From the NCBI GenBank assembly GCA_036826635.1, contig DAISVY010000005.1, forward strand, positions 172,000 through 235,999: a stretch of DNA of 64,000 nt. The letters run 5' to 3'. Shown in pieces: positions 41,200 through 50,283 of this stretch. The DNA is from DAISVY01 sp036826635 (GTDB lineage: Bacteria; Zixibacteria; MSB-5A5; GN15; FEB-12). The notes beneath the pieces were generated by a model that had not been told where the DNA came from, ran no database searches, and worked only from the letters and a program-made list of their open reading frames with translations. A program made the position numbers and the translations under genes. Positions within the stretch are counted from its first letter, which is position 1; every line of letters starts with the position of its first letter.

Positions 41200-42048
41200 A
41201 TGACAATACAGAATTACATTCCCGGGCTAATCTGCATGGCTGCGGCATTGATTCTCTTGTTGCGCCTGATGCACTATGCCCGTTTTTACGCGCCCTCCTA
41301 TTTTTTCTGGACCGGCGCGATACTTTCGGTTATCGGGATGATTTCTCTTGTCCATCCCTTGGCCTTTCTGTTTATCATGGACCGTACCATTGCGGCCTTT
41401 GTTGCAGGTAGCGGAGTGCTGGTCTCCGTTGTATCCCTTGTCTGGCCGGTAAAAGAAACTCATCCTTCTGAAAACGACAAAGAGATCGACGCCTTAATGC
41501 CGGAATTTTCTTTCAACGAATTTCACGAAGTAATGATCCAGTCCTCGCCCGAAAGGGTGAAACAGGTTCTGCACGTCACAGGTATAAAAGACATCCCGGT
41601 CGCAAAGATACTGATGCAGATCAGGGGCATTGCCAATGACGATCTGGATATGAGCGACCGCGCTTCAAAAAGCGATACCGGTTCCGACTCCTTTTCAACT
41701 CCTGATTTCAATTTTTTTACCCCGGTCCCTGATGAGTACGTGACATTGATGATCATCAAATCGGCAATGGTTACCGATAAAAACCGCCATCCCGCGCCGC
41801 CTGAAATTTCCAAGCCTGATGAGTTTATATCTTTCAACAAACCCGGCTATGTTAAAGTGGCTATGAACTTTCGTTTTTTCAGCAGAGACAACCGAAAAAC
41901 CCTCCTCACCACAGAGACCCGTGTCAGGGGCATAACCCCAGGGGACAGCCGCACTTTCGGGCGCTACTGGCGTATCATTTACCCTGGAAGCGCCATTATC
42001 CGCAGGGTATGGCTGGATGCGGTAAAAAAGAAAGCAGAGAAGATGTAA
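41200..42048 (+). CDS. Membrane protein with SRPBCC-like C-terminal domain
   Basis: The protein has 282 residues. Three N-terminal membrane helices lie in residues 1-85 (LICMAAALILLLRLMHYARF). A soluble domain follows with FHEVMIQSSPERVKQVLHVT, KPGYVKVAMNFRFF and LLTTETRVRG, ending in GRYWRIIYPGSAIIRR. The soluble part matches a family of SRPBCC (START-like) proteins that often occur alone. The ATG at 41200 has no strong ribosome site. A 53-codon upstream extension runs through the small ORF in another frame and was rejected. Confidence 0.7.
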   Translation: MTIQNYIPGLICMAAALILLLRLMHYARFYAPSYFFWTGAILSVIGMISLVHPLAFLFIMDRTIAAFVAGSGVLVSVVSLVWPVKETHPSENDKEIDALMPEFSFNEFHEVMIQSSPERVKQVLHVTGIKDIPVAKILMQIRGIANDDLDMSDRASKSDTGSDSFSTPDFNFFTPVPDEYVTLMIIKSAMVTDKNRHPAPPEISKPDEFISFNKPGYVKVAMNFRFFSRDNRKTLLTTETRVRGITPGDSRTFGRYWRIIYPGSAIIRRVWLDAVKKKAEKM

Positions 42049-42160
42049 AGATATTAGGGTGGTTCCCACCTTCACGCTGCAACGACATCTGTTGGGAGTT
42101 GGCTGTGAAAATGTGCCGCGCACGACAACTTGCCGAGATTGACAGACTTGATTCTCAGAA

Positions 42161-42194
42161 CTAACCGCGCCCAAGCTGTGGGCTACACGGTTAG
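42161..42194. other. Nested hairpin in the 42049-42290 intergenic region
   Basis: CTAACCG (42161-42167) pairs with CGGTTAG (42188-42194), and GCCCA with TGGGC inside it. No T-run follows. Just before it, ACTTGCCGAGATTGACAG resembles the dispersed-repeat core, possibly a decayed copy. Confidence 0.4.
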
Positions 42195-42290
42195 CTTTGA
42201 TGTAGGTGGGGTAACATCTCATTCGATAGATAGTTGAAATTACATTGAGACCCCCTGAAGAATAATGCGCCATTGATCAGGAGTAGTGAA

Positions 42291-43184
42291 ATGAAAGATG
42301 ATTTCGGAGATCCCAGACTTTCGGAGAGACTTCAACCCAAGATGGTTCAAACACCTCTGGGAGATATAGAGTATGCGGATATCGGTAGCGGCCCAGCCGT
42401 CATTGCTTTGCACGGCGCCATGGGAGGGTATGATCAGAGCTTGATACTGGCGCAGACTATCGGCGAAGAAGGGTATCGCTACATAGCTGTGTCCCGTCCC
42501 GGCTACCTGGGTACACCGATTACTTCCGGCAAGACACCTGAGAACCAGGCGGATCTTTTGGCGGCCTTGCTCGACCGGCTCTCGATTGAGCGTGCCGGTG
42601 TTATGGCCATTTCAGGTGGCGGTCCCGCTGCGTTGCAGTTTGGTTTGAGGCATCCTGATCGATGTTGCGGTCTCGTGCTGGTGTCAACTTGTGCCGACAA
42701 AGACGATTTGCCGACTCCGTTCCGCTTCAAGATTGTAATGACTCTGGCTCGTTGGCCCTGGTTCGGCAGAGCCTTCTTAAGGAAGGCGAGGAAGGATTTG
42801 ACGAGTGTGGCGAAACGTTCAATACGGGATTCTCGGATTCTGGATCGTACGATCAACGACAATGCTATCTGGCCACTGTTTTCGACCATGCTGCTCAGTA
42901 CCTACAAAAAGATGGAGCGGCGGATTGATGGTACCGTCAACGACATCAATATCAAACGGACACAGACCTATCCACTGGAAAACCTGCACAGACCGGTACT
43001 GGTAGTACATGGGACCCACGACCCGATCGTTGACTTCCATATACACTCCAAGATCTATGAGACCAGATTACCTGAGGTTGAAATCGCGCCAATTGATGGG
43101 GGCGAACACGTAGCTATTTTCACACACAGAGATGAAGTGCGAGAGACGGTGCTGAAGTTTATGCACAAGTACGTCATCTCCTAG
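42291..43184 (+). CDS. Alpha/beta hydrolase
   Basis: The protein has 297 residues from the ATG at 42291, behind AGGAG. VIALHGAMGGYDQS is the oxyanion-hole region; the nucleophile elbow is AISGGGPAAL, the acid VHGTHDPIV and the His DGGEHVAIF. There is no signal peptide. A cap domain with a basic stretch (KARKDLTSVAKRSIRD) covers the site. The substrate cannot be predicted. It is a stand-alone gene followed by dispersed repeat copy 3 and a terminator. Confidence 0.87.
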   Translation: MKDDFGDPRLSERLQPKMVQTPLGDIEYADIGSGPAVIALHGAMGGYDQSLILAQTIGEEGYRYIAVSRPGYLGTPITSGKTPENQADLLAALLDRLSIERAGVMAISGGGPAALQFGLRHPDRCCGLVLVSTCADKDDLPTPFRFKIVMTLARWPWFGRAFLRKARKDLTSVAKRSIRDSRILDRTINDNAIWPLFSTMLLSTYKKMERRIDGTVNDINIKRTQTYPLENLHRPVLVVHGTHDPIVDFHIHSKIYETRLPEVEIAPIDGGEHVAIFTHRDEVRETVLKFMHKYVIS

Positions 43185-43290
43185 AGCCAGTCGCGACGGT
43201 TTTGCTCACCACCTTTGCTCGTTTCACCGTGCCGCGTCCGTTTCCGCTAACCCTCGAATGACAGACTGCGACTATGAACCTGATTTCCAC

Positions 43291-43317
43291 GAGAGTTCGG
43301 GGAGAGTGATATTGGGG
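43291..43317 (+). repeat. Dispersed intergenic repeat, copy 3 (core)
   Basis: GAGAGTTCGGGGAGAGTGAT then ATTGGGG, preceded by TTCCAC. It lies about 110 bases after the hydrolase gene and is followed by GGCGACATCACTCGAGCTCA, which resembles the flank of copy 4. Confidence 0.75.
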
Positions 43318-43392
43318 GCGACATCACTCGAGCTCAAAGGTCAGGCAAAAAGTTCTGGGTATTGAATAGTTAACCCCGCTTTATTTTTTTTG

Positions 43393-43420
43393 ACCCCGCC
43401 AACCGGCGGGGTTATTTTGT
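43393..43420 (+). terminator. Intrinsic terminator, possibly with an alternative pairing
   Basis: ACCCCGCC (43393-43400), loop AACC, GGCGGGGT (43405-43412), tail TATTTTG. An upstream AACCCCGC (43372-43379) followed by a T-rich run could pair with the same 3' arm, so two structures compete. That upstream segment equals the 3' end of tRNA-Asp. Confidence 0.65.
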
Positions 43421-43567
43421 AGCAGAAACCTTCATAGATAAGATACGAGACATAGATAAAATACGAGATGATATAGCGTCAAGTTCTATGGATGGGAACC
43501 CACCCAGCTTTGGAACGTGGTCTGAATGTATTGAAGAAATCGTGTACGCTTTGTAAGGAGATGTGAA

Positions 43568-44143
43568 ATGGACCATGAATTCGACCGGAAGATATTCACC
43601 GCGAGAATGTTCATTATGGATACGTTTTATCTCATCTTCAAGTTACCTACGATTATTGGCGCTTTTCGCAATAAAAAGATCACCAAAGCCTTCATGGAAA
43701 AAATCATGATGGTTGTAACGGCCGTAAACGGATGTACATACTGCACCTGGTTTCATGCCAAACAGGCGATATCAAGCGGTATCAGCGAAGAAGAAGTGAA
43801 AAATATGCTTAAACTGCAATTTGAAGCGGATGCCTCTGATTTTGAGACAACCGGGCTGTTATTTGCGCAACACTATGCTGAAACGGACAGAAGACCGGAT
43901 AACGATATGACATACAGGCTGTTTCAATATTATGGACAAAAGACTGCGAAACAGATCATGGTCATTATCAGGATTATCTTTTGGGGAAACCTGACAGGAA
44001 ACACATCGGATGCGTTCTTGAGTAGGCTTAAAGGCGTAAAAGCGAAGAATAGCAATGTTATCTTCGAAACAATTTTCTTTATTCTAACCGCTCCATTATT
44101 ACTTCCTCTTTTTCCCGTTACCAGGAGATATCGAAATGGCTAA
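43568..44143 (+). CDS. AhpD-like carboxymuconolactone decarboxylase family protein
   Basis: The protein has 191 residues. VNGCTYCTWFHAKQA carries Cys56, Cys59 and His63, the peroxidase-like active site of the AhpD/CMD family. Such proteins reduce peroxides or act as lactonases. A C-terminal hydrophobic stretch (TIFFILTAPLLLPLFP) may anchor it in the membrane, which is unusual for the family. AAGGAG precedes the ATG. The gene is AT-richer than core genes and lies between repeat copies 3 and 4, forming a single-gene unit. Confidence 0.82.
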   Translation: MDHEFDRKIFTARMFIMDTFYLIFKLPTIIGAFRNKKITKAFMEKIMMVVTAVNGCTYCTWFHAKQAISSGISEEEVKNMLKLQFEADASDFETTGLLFAQHYAETDRRPDNDMTYRLFQYYGQKTAKQIMVIIRIIFWGNLTGNTSDAFLSRLKGVKAKNSNVIFETIFFILTAPLLLPLFPVTRRYRNG

Positions 44144-44260
44144 ATTCAGATCTTTGAGGCTCAATGGCCTTGGCCAACTCCGTTCTTGATCGACAGCCAA
44201 CCTGCTCGGTGCCGACCGATAGGTCGAGTAGCCCGGAGCAACCTGAAGCTCAAATGCCAC

Positions 44261-44287
44261 GAGAGTTTGGGGAGAGTGATATTGGGG
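44261..44287 (+). repeat. Dispersed intergenic repeat, copy 4 (core)
   Basis: GAGAGTTTGGGGAGAGTGAT then ATTGGGG, preceded by GCCAC. It lies about 120 bases after the AhpD-like gene. Its 3' flank (TAGCCATAGACTTTGAGCTC) resembles those of copies 3 and 5. Confidence 0.8.
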
Positions 44288-44383
44288 TAGCCATAGACTT
44301 TGAGCTCAATGTTTGACTGTGGAACTTTTCTTTTTGTGTTTTTTTCTTAAGACTCTATATTGGTACTTTCAGATAAGTCATAG

Positions 44384-44413
44384 TTGCAAGAGGTGTTATA
44401 TTTTCAATATATC
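44384..44413 (+). promoter_or_regulatory. Candidate promoter of the small lipoprotein gene
   Basis: TTGCAA (44384-44389), an 18-base spacer and TATATC (44408-44413), in a very AT-rich stretch. The leader is about 25 bases and has GGGAGG before the ATG. Confidence 0.4.
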
Positions 44414-44444
44414 GGATATATTTATAACTTAGCAGGGAGGTCGT

Positions 44445-44972
44445 ATGTATTTAACTGAATCTCTAAATCATGCATTAACCTGGTGTGTGGCTGTTATTTT
44501 GCTCGTTCTTGCTTTTGGTTGCTCCTCGAACGAAGAATCGGCAAACGATTTTGGTGCGAAAGTATATAATGCTATTGTTAGTCAGGATACATCTGCGATA
44601 CTTAAATGCAGATTAACAACAGAAGACGCGAAAGAAATTACTTCATTGCCGGTGATTCAGCAAACCTATCAAGGTATAGTTAGAAAGGTAAATACAAATG
44701 TTATAGAAGGGGAAATGAACTTCTTGAAATCATTTGGTATAAGAGGAGAGAGATTATCATATGTAGTAAAAGACAGAAAAGCCATTGCAGAGTGTAAATA
44801 TGATAGTCTGCAACTTGGAGACTCCACGTCTTATTCGGAAAGTATAACAAGATATAAAAATTCCCATATATGGCATACTATTACAGACACGGCTGGCAAA
44901 TCTGACCATGAAATGATTGAATTAAATGAAATATGGAAAATAGACGGTGAGTTGAAGATCCTTAAATTCTAG
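44445..44972 (+). CDS. Small lipoprotein of unknown function
   Basis: The protein has 175 residues. The lipoprotein signal ends in LAFGC (Cys26). The mature part is acidic, with a DFGAKVYNAIVSQDTSAIL start and a repeated charged/beta pattern. It resembles the general SnoaL/DUF4878-like layout of secreted small proteins, but I cannot assign it. The gene is the most AT-rich in the window, which suggests foreign origin. GGGAGG precedes the ATG. It stands alone after repeat copy 4. Confidence 0.72.
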   Translation: MYLTESLNHALTWCVAVILLVLAFGCSSNEESANDFGAKVYNAIVSQDTSAILKCRLTTEDAKEITSLPVIQQTYQGIVRKVNTNVIEGEMNFLKSFGIRGERLSYVVKDRKAIAECKYDSLQLGDSTSYSESITRYKNSHIWHTITDTAGKSDHEMIELNEIWKIDGELKILKF

Positions 44973-44986
44973 AATATTTGAATTGA

Positions 44987-45118
44987 TTACACATTACCCT
45001 TGGTGCACGGATTTATGGATTAACTACAGGAGCCGGCAAGTCGCGACTTCCATGGTTTACAGCAACCGGAGATATCGATTTGACGACAAGTAACTTCGGT
45101 CCTCTGACATTCAACTAA
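44987..45118 (+). pseudogene. Possible 3' remnant of an exported or barrel protein gene
   Basis: A 43-codon open stretch ends at TAA 45116-45118 and reads ITLGARIYGLTTGAGKSRLP, ending SNFGPLTFN. The composition is protein-like, but it opens directly after a TGA and has no start or ribosome site. It looks like the tail of a gene left behind by an insertion or deletion. Confidence 0.3.
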
Positions 45119-45132
45119 GATGCGCCGAGTGG

Positions 45133-45152
45133 GGGCACGGTTAATCGTGCCC
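45133..45152. terminator. Hairpin between convergent genes
   Basis: GGGCACG (45133-45139) pairs with CGTGCCC (45146-45152). It lies 36 bases past the minus-strand stop of the cytolysin-like gene. No T-run follows. Confidence 0.4.
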
Positions 45153-45187
45153 TCACAACACGGATCGTTTATCGATGCGACAACGGA

Positions 45188-46945
45188 CTATCGATAAGCC
45201 ACTCCGAAGCAGAAATCCCTGATCCAGATGTCATTACCGCCCGAATCTTCGTTGAATTTAAACTTCGTTATTGGCACCGCCGAAACCACTCCTATAAAGC
45301 CGTCTATATGATTGGGATATTCCGCTATTTTCTGGTCGCCGTAAAAGACTTCCAGCTTTTCCTCAGCAGTATACTCACCGTTGTTTCCGATAATGGTGCC
45401 GATGGCAAAGATATAGCAGCTATCCCGAAAATCCGAAACGACAATTTGAAAGTCATCGTCCTCGCAGTCGCCCACATCTCCGATACTGATGATATTGGAA
45501 GGGGCGCCGCTGAACTCGTCGTCATTGAACGTCAGCGGATACGGGCAATTGAGCTGCAAGGCCGTCAGGGCAAACGCAAAGTTATAGCCGGTATTCTCGG
45601 GAGGAAACGTAATCGTCGCGTGTCCCAGATGAGCGTTGCTTGCAGGTACCCACCATCCCTGAAGTTCGGGAGATAACAACAGGTTGGTGCCGTTGGTTTC
45701 GAAATATATGTTGATGGTGCTGTCAGGTATCACCGAGAAGGCATTCTTCCATTGGGTCCAATCGGTATAAAACGACGCGGTCGCCTGGACACACTCCTTG
45801 ACTTCGTAGGTAGTGGTTTCGCCGACCTTGGCCACCGAGTTGTCGGCCAGATTGTTCAGGACATAACCGATCGGAAAGGCCGTCGCGAGATTGGGTGAAT
45901 CCGTGAAATAGGTACTGATGTCGCCGCTTCTGATAAGCGCCAGGGCATCGGCGTCATCGCCACCGAAGGTGACCACTTCCATCTCCGAATTCGCCAGGAT
46001 CGATTGATATTTGGTATTCATGGTAACCCCGAAAGACCCGTACGTGGCTTTCAGGGCATTAGTCATGTCGACAACCGAAGAATCGGAACTCATGGTCAAA
46101 AGCATGATCCGGCCCCACTGAATGCGCGCTACATAGACCGGCAGATTATCGGACCCAATGTACCCCAGATTGACCTGCTGCTGAAGGACATCATCGGTAA
46201 ATGCATCAGAAAACATATCCGCGGGGGTCTGTGGTAGAACAATATAGGTCTCGAACATGAATTGTTTGAAATAGGCCATGAGCGTGTTTTTTTGCTGGAC
46301 GGACGACAGATCAAGCTTGTTTTTGACAGACGCTCCCATGTACCTGGCCGAGAGGCCGAGACTCAGTGCCGCCTGCTCGACGGAATATGTCTGCTTTTGC
46401 GTAAAATAAACACTCGAGCCGCCATGGTAACCGCTGTCGACGGCATTGGAAATCAACGTGCCGATAGCCTGCCCGACTGTGGTCGGATCGGGATTATGAA
46501 CAGTGGTGCTGATACTGTCGCCGGTGAGGAAATTCACGCCAATCTTGAGCGGTGCCCGTTGACGGATTGGCAGTTCTTCCATCGAACCCAGGCCGCCGGC
46601 ATAGCTGTCGCCCTGAATCAGTGCTCCCAGCCAGAGAATGTTTGAGAAAGTGCCGTAGGTCACCACCTGTTCAGGCGTCTGGGTTATCGAACAGGGAGTG
46701 GTGCGGCAGAACAGCCCCCCATCGATATCCTCCACCGTTGCGCCGGTAGGACCGTCCGCATCAGTAACCGGCGGGCAAAAATCGTTCCAGGCCGGCAGGC
46801 TGCTCATATACGTATTCACGTCAGCCATGACCGATGTGGGACCGGTCGTACTTTCGTCATCGCTACAGCTCAGCATGATCAGCATTGCAGGAATGATTAG
46901 TAAGAAGCATGCAAATCTCGTTGATGGCCGAAGACTGCAATTCAT
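45188..46945 (-). CDS. Lipoprotein related to thiol-activated (cholesterol-dependent) cytolysins
   Basis: The protein has 585 residues, with lipobox Cys27 (MLIMLSC). Residues about 120-410 follow the cytolysin core in order: YFTQKQTYSVEQAALSLGL (the YSKSQ region), LMAYFKQFMFETYIVLPQTP (AYKQIFY), DMFSDAFTDDVLQQQVNLGY, VYVARIQWGRIMLLTMSSDS (VSNVAYGRTIYVK), VVTFGGDDADALALIRSG and GYVLNNLADNSVAKV. The membrane-binding undecapeptide domain is absent. A different C-terminal domain ends in GGNDIWIRDFCFGV. I infer a surface-anchored pore-forming or scaffold protein of the CDC-like class. It has no operon partner. Confidence 0.85.
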   Translation of the reverse strand: MNCSLRPSTRFACFLLIIPAMLIMLSCSDDESTTGPTSVMADVNTYMSSLPAWNDFCPPVTDADGPTGATVEDIDGGLFCRTTPCSITQTPEQVVTYGTFSNILWLGALIQGDSYAGGLGSMEELPIRQRAPLKIGVNFLTGDSISTTVHNPDPTTVGQAIGTLISNAVDSGYHGGSSVYFTQKQTYSVEQAALSLGLSARYMGASVKNKLDLSSVQQKNTLMAYFKQFMFETYIVLPQTPADMFSDAFTDDVLQQQVNLGYIGSDNLPVYVARIQWGRIMLLTMSSDSSVVDMTNALKATYGSFGVTMNTKYQSILANSEMEVVTFGGDDADALALIRSGDISTYFTDSPNLATAFPIGYVLNNLADNSVAKVGETTTYEVKECVQATASFYTDWTQWKNAFSVIPDSTINIYFETNGTNLLLSPELQGWWVPASNAHLGHATITFPPENTGYNFAFALTALQLNCPYPLTFNDDEFSGAPSNIISIGDVGDCEDDDFQIVVSDFRDSCYIFAIGTIIGNNGEYTAEEKLEVFYGDQKIAEYPNHIDGFIGVVSAVPITKFKFNEDSGGNDIWIRDFCFGVAYR

Positions 46946-47329
46946 AGTGCTATCCTCGTTTTTTTACACAAAACAGAATGTCAAAACTATAGTTACGTTG
47001 TCGTGATGCTCGAACCGCCCTTAATAACTCAATATAATACTCAGTGGAAGGTATTGTCCAGTATCATTTGTTTCCTCCCGACTATGCGGTCAATAGAGAG
47101 GACTGAAATTGCTGCCGCTGCGGCGAGTTTCAGAGGGTGACCTGAAAGCGGTCAGGTTTCCGTGAGAATCGGAATGACGTCGTAAGGGTCTATATCACAG
47201 CGCCTTAGGAGTGGGGGCTTTTTTGAGTTTGAGCCCCTTCGGTGAGTATGTCGAAGGTCTTTTTGTATATGGGACAGAACACCGTTTATAGTGCGTCCAT
47301 AAGATCCGGAGCCAGTCTGGACTTCCCTG

Positions 47330-47359
47330 TTGACAAAATGGTTCTTGACGTCGTAATCT
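47330..47359 (+). promoter_or_regulatory. Sigma70 promoter of the methyltransferase gene
   Basis: TTGACA (47330-47335), an 18-base spacer and TAATCT (47354-47359). The stretch 46946-47329 holds no gene. A GGGGGCTTTTTTGAGTTTGA segment near 47213 ends in GCCCC and folds into a hairpin, with the flank CGGTGAGTATGTCGAAGG resembling the 3' flank of repeat copy 6. Confidence 0.55.
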
Positions 47360-47385
47360 ACGTTTCAATACCTAATGTGGAGTGA

Positions 47386-48141
47386 GTGACTTTGGATACC
47401 TGGAAGTACTACGATATTACGCATAGAAGGCACTTAGTTTGTAATCCTACAAGCGAAGCCAAACTCGTGCATCTCATAAAGCTTCTGAACCTCCCTGAAG
47501 GTGCCGGAGTGGTCGATATCGCCTGCGGCAAAGGAGAGTTTCTGATTCGATTGGCTGAGGAATATGGTGTCAGAGGGCTCGGAGTAGATATATCACCCTA
47601 CTGTATCGAAGATTGTAAGAAAAAGGCCGCCGATAGATTGTCCCGGCCCAATATCAAATTCACGCAGATGGATGGTGCCGAGTTCAAGCCCGAACAACCT
47701 GCGAGTTTACATTTAGCCGCTTGCATCGGGGCCAGTTGGGTGTTCAAAGATCACAATGAAACGCTAAAAACATTGAAGAGTTGGGTCGTCCCGGGTGGCT
47801 GGATAATCGTAGGCGAGCCATTCTGGCTCCATGAGCCTTCACAGGAATATATAGATGCATCGGGTAACCAAAGGGAGAGCTTTGGGACGCATGTCGATAA
47901 CGTCAAGGTTGGAGAGAAACACGGACTTCAACTTGTTTATACCATAGTTAGCGACAAAAATGACTGGGATCAATACGAGGGTCTGCAATGGTTGGCGGCC
48001 GACGAATACGCCCGCCAGAATCCCCACGATCCGGACATAACCGAACTCATGAACCGAGTTACGTCGAACAAGAACATTTACCTCAAGTGGGGCCGAGATA
48101 CTATAGGATGGGCGATTTATATTTTCAGGTGTGACGGGTGA
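47386..48141 (+). CDS. Class I SAM-dependent methyltransferase
   Basis: The protein has 251 residues from a GTG behind GGAG. Motif I is GVVDIACGKGEFLIRLAEE, motif II GLGVDISPYC; a MDGAEF loop and the post-motif WVVPGGWIIVGEPFW agree with a small-molecule methyltransferase of the Methyltransf_25/11 type. The tail (IYLKWGRDTIGWAIYIFRC) resembles other stand-alone members. The substrate is unknown. It is monocistronic, with its own promoter. Confidence 0.87.
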   Translation: MTLDTWKYYDITHRRHLVCNPTSEAKLVHLIKLLNLPEGAGVVDIACGKGEFLIRLAEEYGVRGLGVDISPYCIEDCKKKAADRLSRPNIKFTQMDGAEFKPEQPASLHLAACIGASWVFKDHNETLKTLKSWVVPGGWIIVGEPFWLHEPSQEYIDASGNQRESFGTHVDNVKVGEKHGLQLVYTIVSDKNDWDQYEGLQWLAADEYARQNPHDPDITELMNRVTSNKNIYLKWGRDTIGWAIYIFRCDG

Positions 48142-48642
48142 GGTTACTTTCCTGGCTGGCCTTTGTTTTTATAGTATACTAACCATGTATATGTAAAATT
48201 TGACTTTCTTAATCCACCTTCTTGTTCTCAAGTCCGTCCTGGTACAGGTGAGAAGAGAGGCTCTCCGTACGTAGAAAGGTTTCAAAGTTGTCAGTAGAAG
48301 TCCGCTTTTGTATACCCGGTATTGACGCTGAACAACTTAGGCGCTTAATCTATAACCATTAATCACGCCTACAATCAAATTATTTCGGCTAAGTATTCTA
48401 TGGGTAACGTTGGATGCTATTGTATATTGAACATGTAAATTAATAAATCACAGTGATTCTCCAAACACATCTGTGTCCCGCCACAATCCTGTGGCAATCA
48501 TAATTCTCGATGATTACAATACGGGTTTGCATCTCACGTGCAAGTTGCATATTCGCATAATAATACTTCACCTGCCGTGTCAGCCCTGGTATTTATAGTG
48601 CCAGATTGCCGAATCGTTGAATCCGTGCGTGTCACGTTGTTG
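48142..48642. other. Gene-free stretch between convergent genes
   Basis: Five hundred bases between two convergent genes. No ORF of coding character, no clear terminator and no copy of the dispersed repeat were seen. Confidence 0.5.
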
Positions 48643-50283
48643 CTACGGTCGATTGACAGGTAGTCGAATGGTAAATGTACTCCCTTGTCCAACCTCTGAG
48701 TCAACGGAAATGTTCCCGTGATGGTTCGTTATGATTTTGTGGCATACAATCATGCCGTGTCCATGACCGTCTTTTTTGGTCGTCAGGGCATCGACGAACA
48801 GACGTTCAGCTATATCTTTTGGGATGCCGGTACCGTTATCGGTCATCCGAATAATTACCTCATCGCCATCAAGCGAACTTGACACCTCGATTTTACCATT
48901 GGCTCTGCCAGCCTCCCTGATTGCGTCCGAAGCATTGTTCAGGAGATTCAGCAATACCTGCGTAATCTGGTTTCGATCAGAGACGATGCTCGGTACGTTC
49001 CGATCCAGGTCTTGAGTGATTTCGATACCTGTAAACCGCTTCTGTATTTCACAAAAGGAGATCGTATTGCCGATGAGACTGTTGATGTCCTCGCTCGACC
49101 ATTTCGGTGTTATGTCCTGTCTGGTTACGAGTCCGTCAGAGTAGCGCTGCAAAAGGGAAGCCTTTTCGATCAGTTCTTCGAGTTTCTTAATGGCTTTTTC
49201 CTGATTTGCATTCTGGCAAGCTTGGTGGGCCAACTCCGCATTGCCGAGTATCACGAAAATGAAGTTGCTCATCTCGTGAGCGATTTCTGATACCATGTGG
49301 CCCTTATCGGCTGCTACCTGTAAAGATATCATCTGAGCCTCTTTTTCCTTAAGCTCCGAGATATCATCTATGACCACGACGATGTCGGATTCCTGAGGTG
49401 CCGTTTCATCCAGCAGAGTAACGCTAAGTCTGAATACTCGCCCGTTTGCATCACTCTTGACAGTGCTAAGGCCTTCCCTTCGGGCTGAAGGATCCAGTTC
49501 GATATCTGACAACAACCGGTCCCATTGGGGGTACATATTGGACTGAAAAATCGCCTTGTGCGACATCCCGATCAGAGTAGGTCTATTGATATCGTGAGGC
49601 TGATCGGCAGACACCATGTCTTTGGCCGCCTCGTTCAAGCTGATCAGGTACCCGTCACGATCAAATACCATGACGGCCTGCTTAGTCGCGTTGAGGATGT
49701 TAGTGTGTCTCTGGTTGGCGCTGGCAAGAGTCAGAAACAAGAAAAGATTGCCGATGAATGGTGCCACGCTGGTGGCATAAGTTACCAGGACATCAACATC
49801 GTCGTTACTGAGGACGTCGTTTTGCATCCCGCAGCCCAATCCTAGAATACCTATCAGTTTATCGTCATGCCTGAAAGGTAACAGCAGATGTACGCCGGTT
49901 TCTTCAAAATAATCGTGCAGGATATTGTCGATGTGGTCGTCGGACAAATCATTTTTACGCAAAGCGCTGATCGGCCCCTCGAACTTCTTCTTTATGGCGT
50001 CGAGAAAGACGGAAGCTATGGTTGATTCACCATGCCTGAATCGGCCGACACCGAAGTAAGTAAGCTGGTCCGGAAGCGCCATCGGGAGATTCACCAGGTG
50101 CACGAAAACACTGGGTGTTCTGAACTGACCCGAGACGCTGAGTACCAGCGTTCTCAAAAGGTCTCTCAAGTCGTTATTTTTGTTATGTTGACTCAAGAGA
50201 GTCGATAATGTACGCAACGCCAACTGATGGTGGTTAGTCGCTCGCTTGGTTCCAGCCTCTATGGTGTGTTCTAAGACTGTCAT
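48643..50283 (-). CDS. GAF/PAS sensor histidine kinase
   Basis: The protein has 546 residues and no membrane segment. A GAF-like domain (about 30-200), a PAS domain (about 205-325, with AVMVFDRDGYLISLNEAA) and then a kinase core: H-box VSEIAHEMSNFIFVILGNAE, N-box QVLLNLLNNASDAIREA, G-boxes RMTDNGTGIPKDIAE and GHGHGMIVCHKI. The phospho-acceptor would be His in IAHEMSN. No response regulator is adjacent. It is the last gene of the surface-protein/partner-switching operon and overlaps the STAS gene by ATGA. Confidence 0.92.
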   Translation of the reverse strand: MTVLEHTIEAGTKRATNHHQLALRTLSTLLSQHNKNNDLRDLLRTLVLSVSGQFRTPSVFVHLVNLPMALPDQLTYFGVGRFRHGESTIASVFLDAIKKKFEGPISALRKNDLSDDHIDNILHDYFEETGVHLLLPFRHDDKLIGILGLGCGMQNDVLSNDDVDVLVTYATSVAPFIGNLFLFLTLASANQRHTNILNATKQAVMVFDRDGYLISLNEAAKDMVSADQPHDINRPTLIGMSHKAIFQSNMYPQWDRLLSDIELDPSARREGLSTVKSDANGRVFRLSVTLLDETAPQESDIVVVIDDISELKEKEAQMISLQVAADKGHMVSEIAHEMSNFIFVILGNAELAHQACQNANQEKAIKKLEELIEKASLLQRYSDGLVTRQDITPKWSSEDINSLIGNTISFCEIQKRFTGIEITQDLDRNVPSIVSDRNQITQVLLNLLNNASDAIREAGRANGKIEVSSSLDGDEVIIRMTDNGTGIPKDIAERLFVDALTTKKDGHGHGMIVCHKIITNHHGNISVDSEVGQGSTFTIRLPVNRP

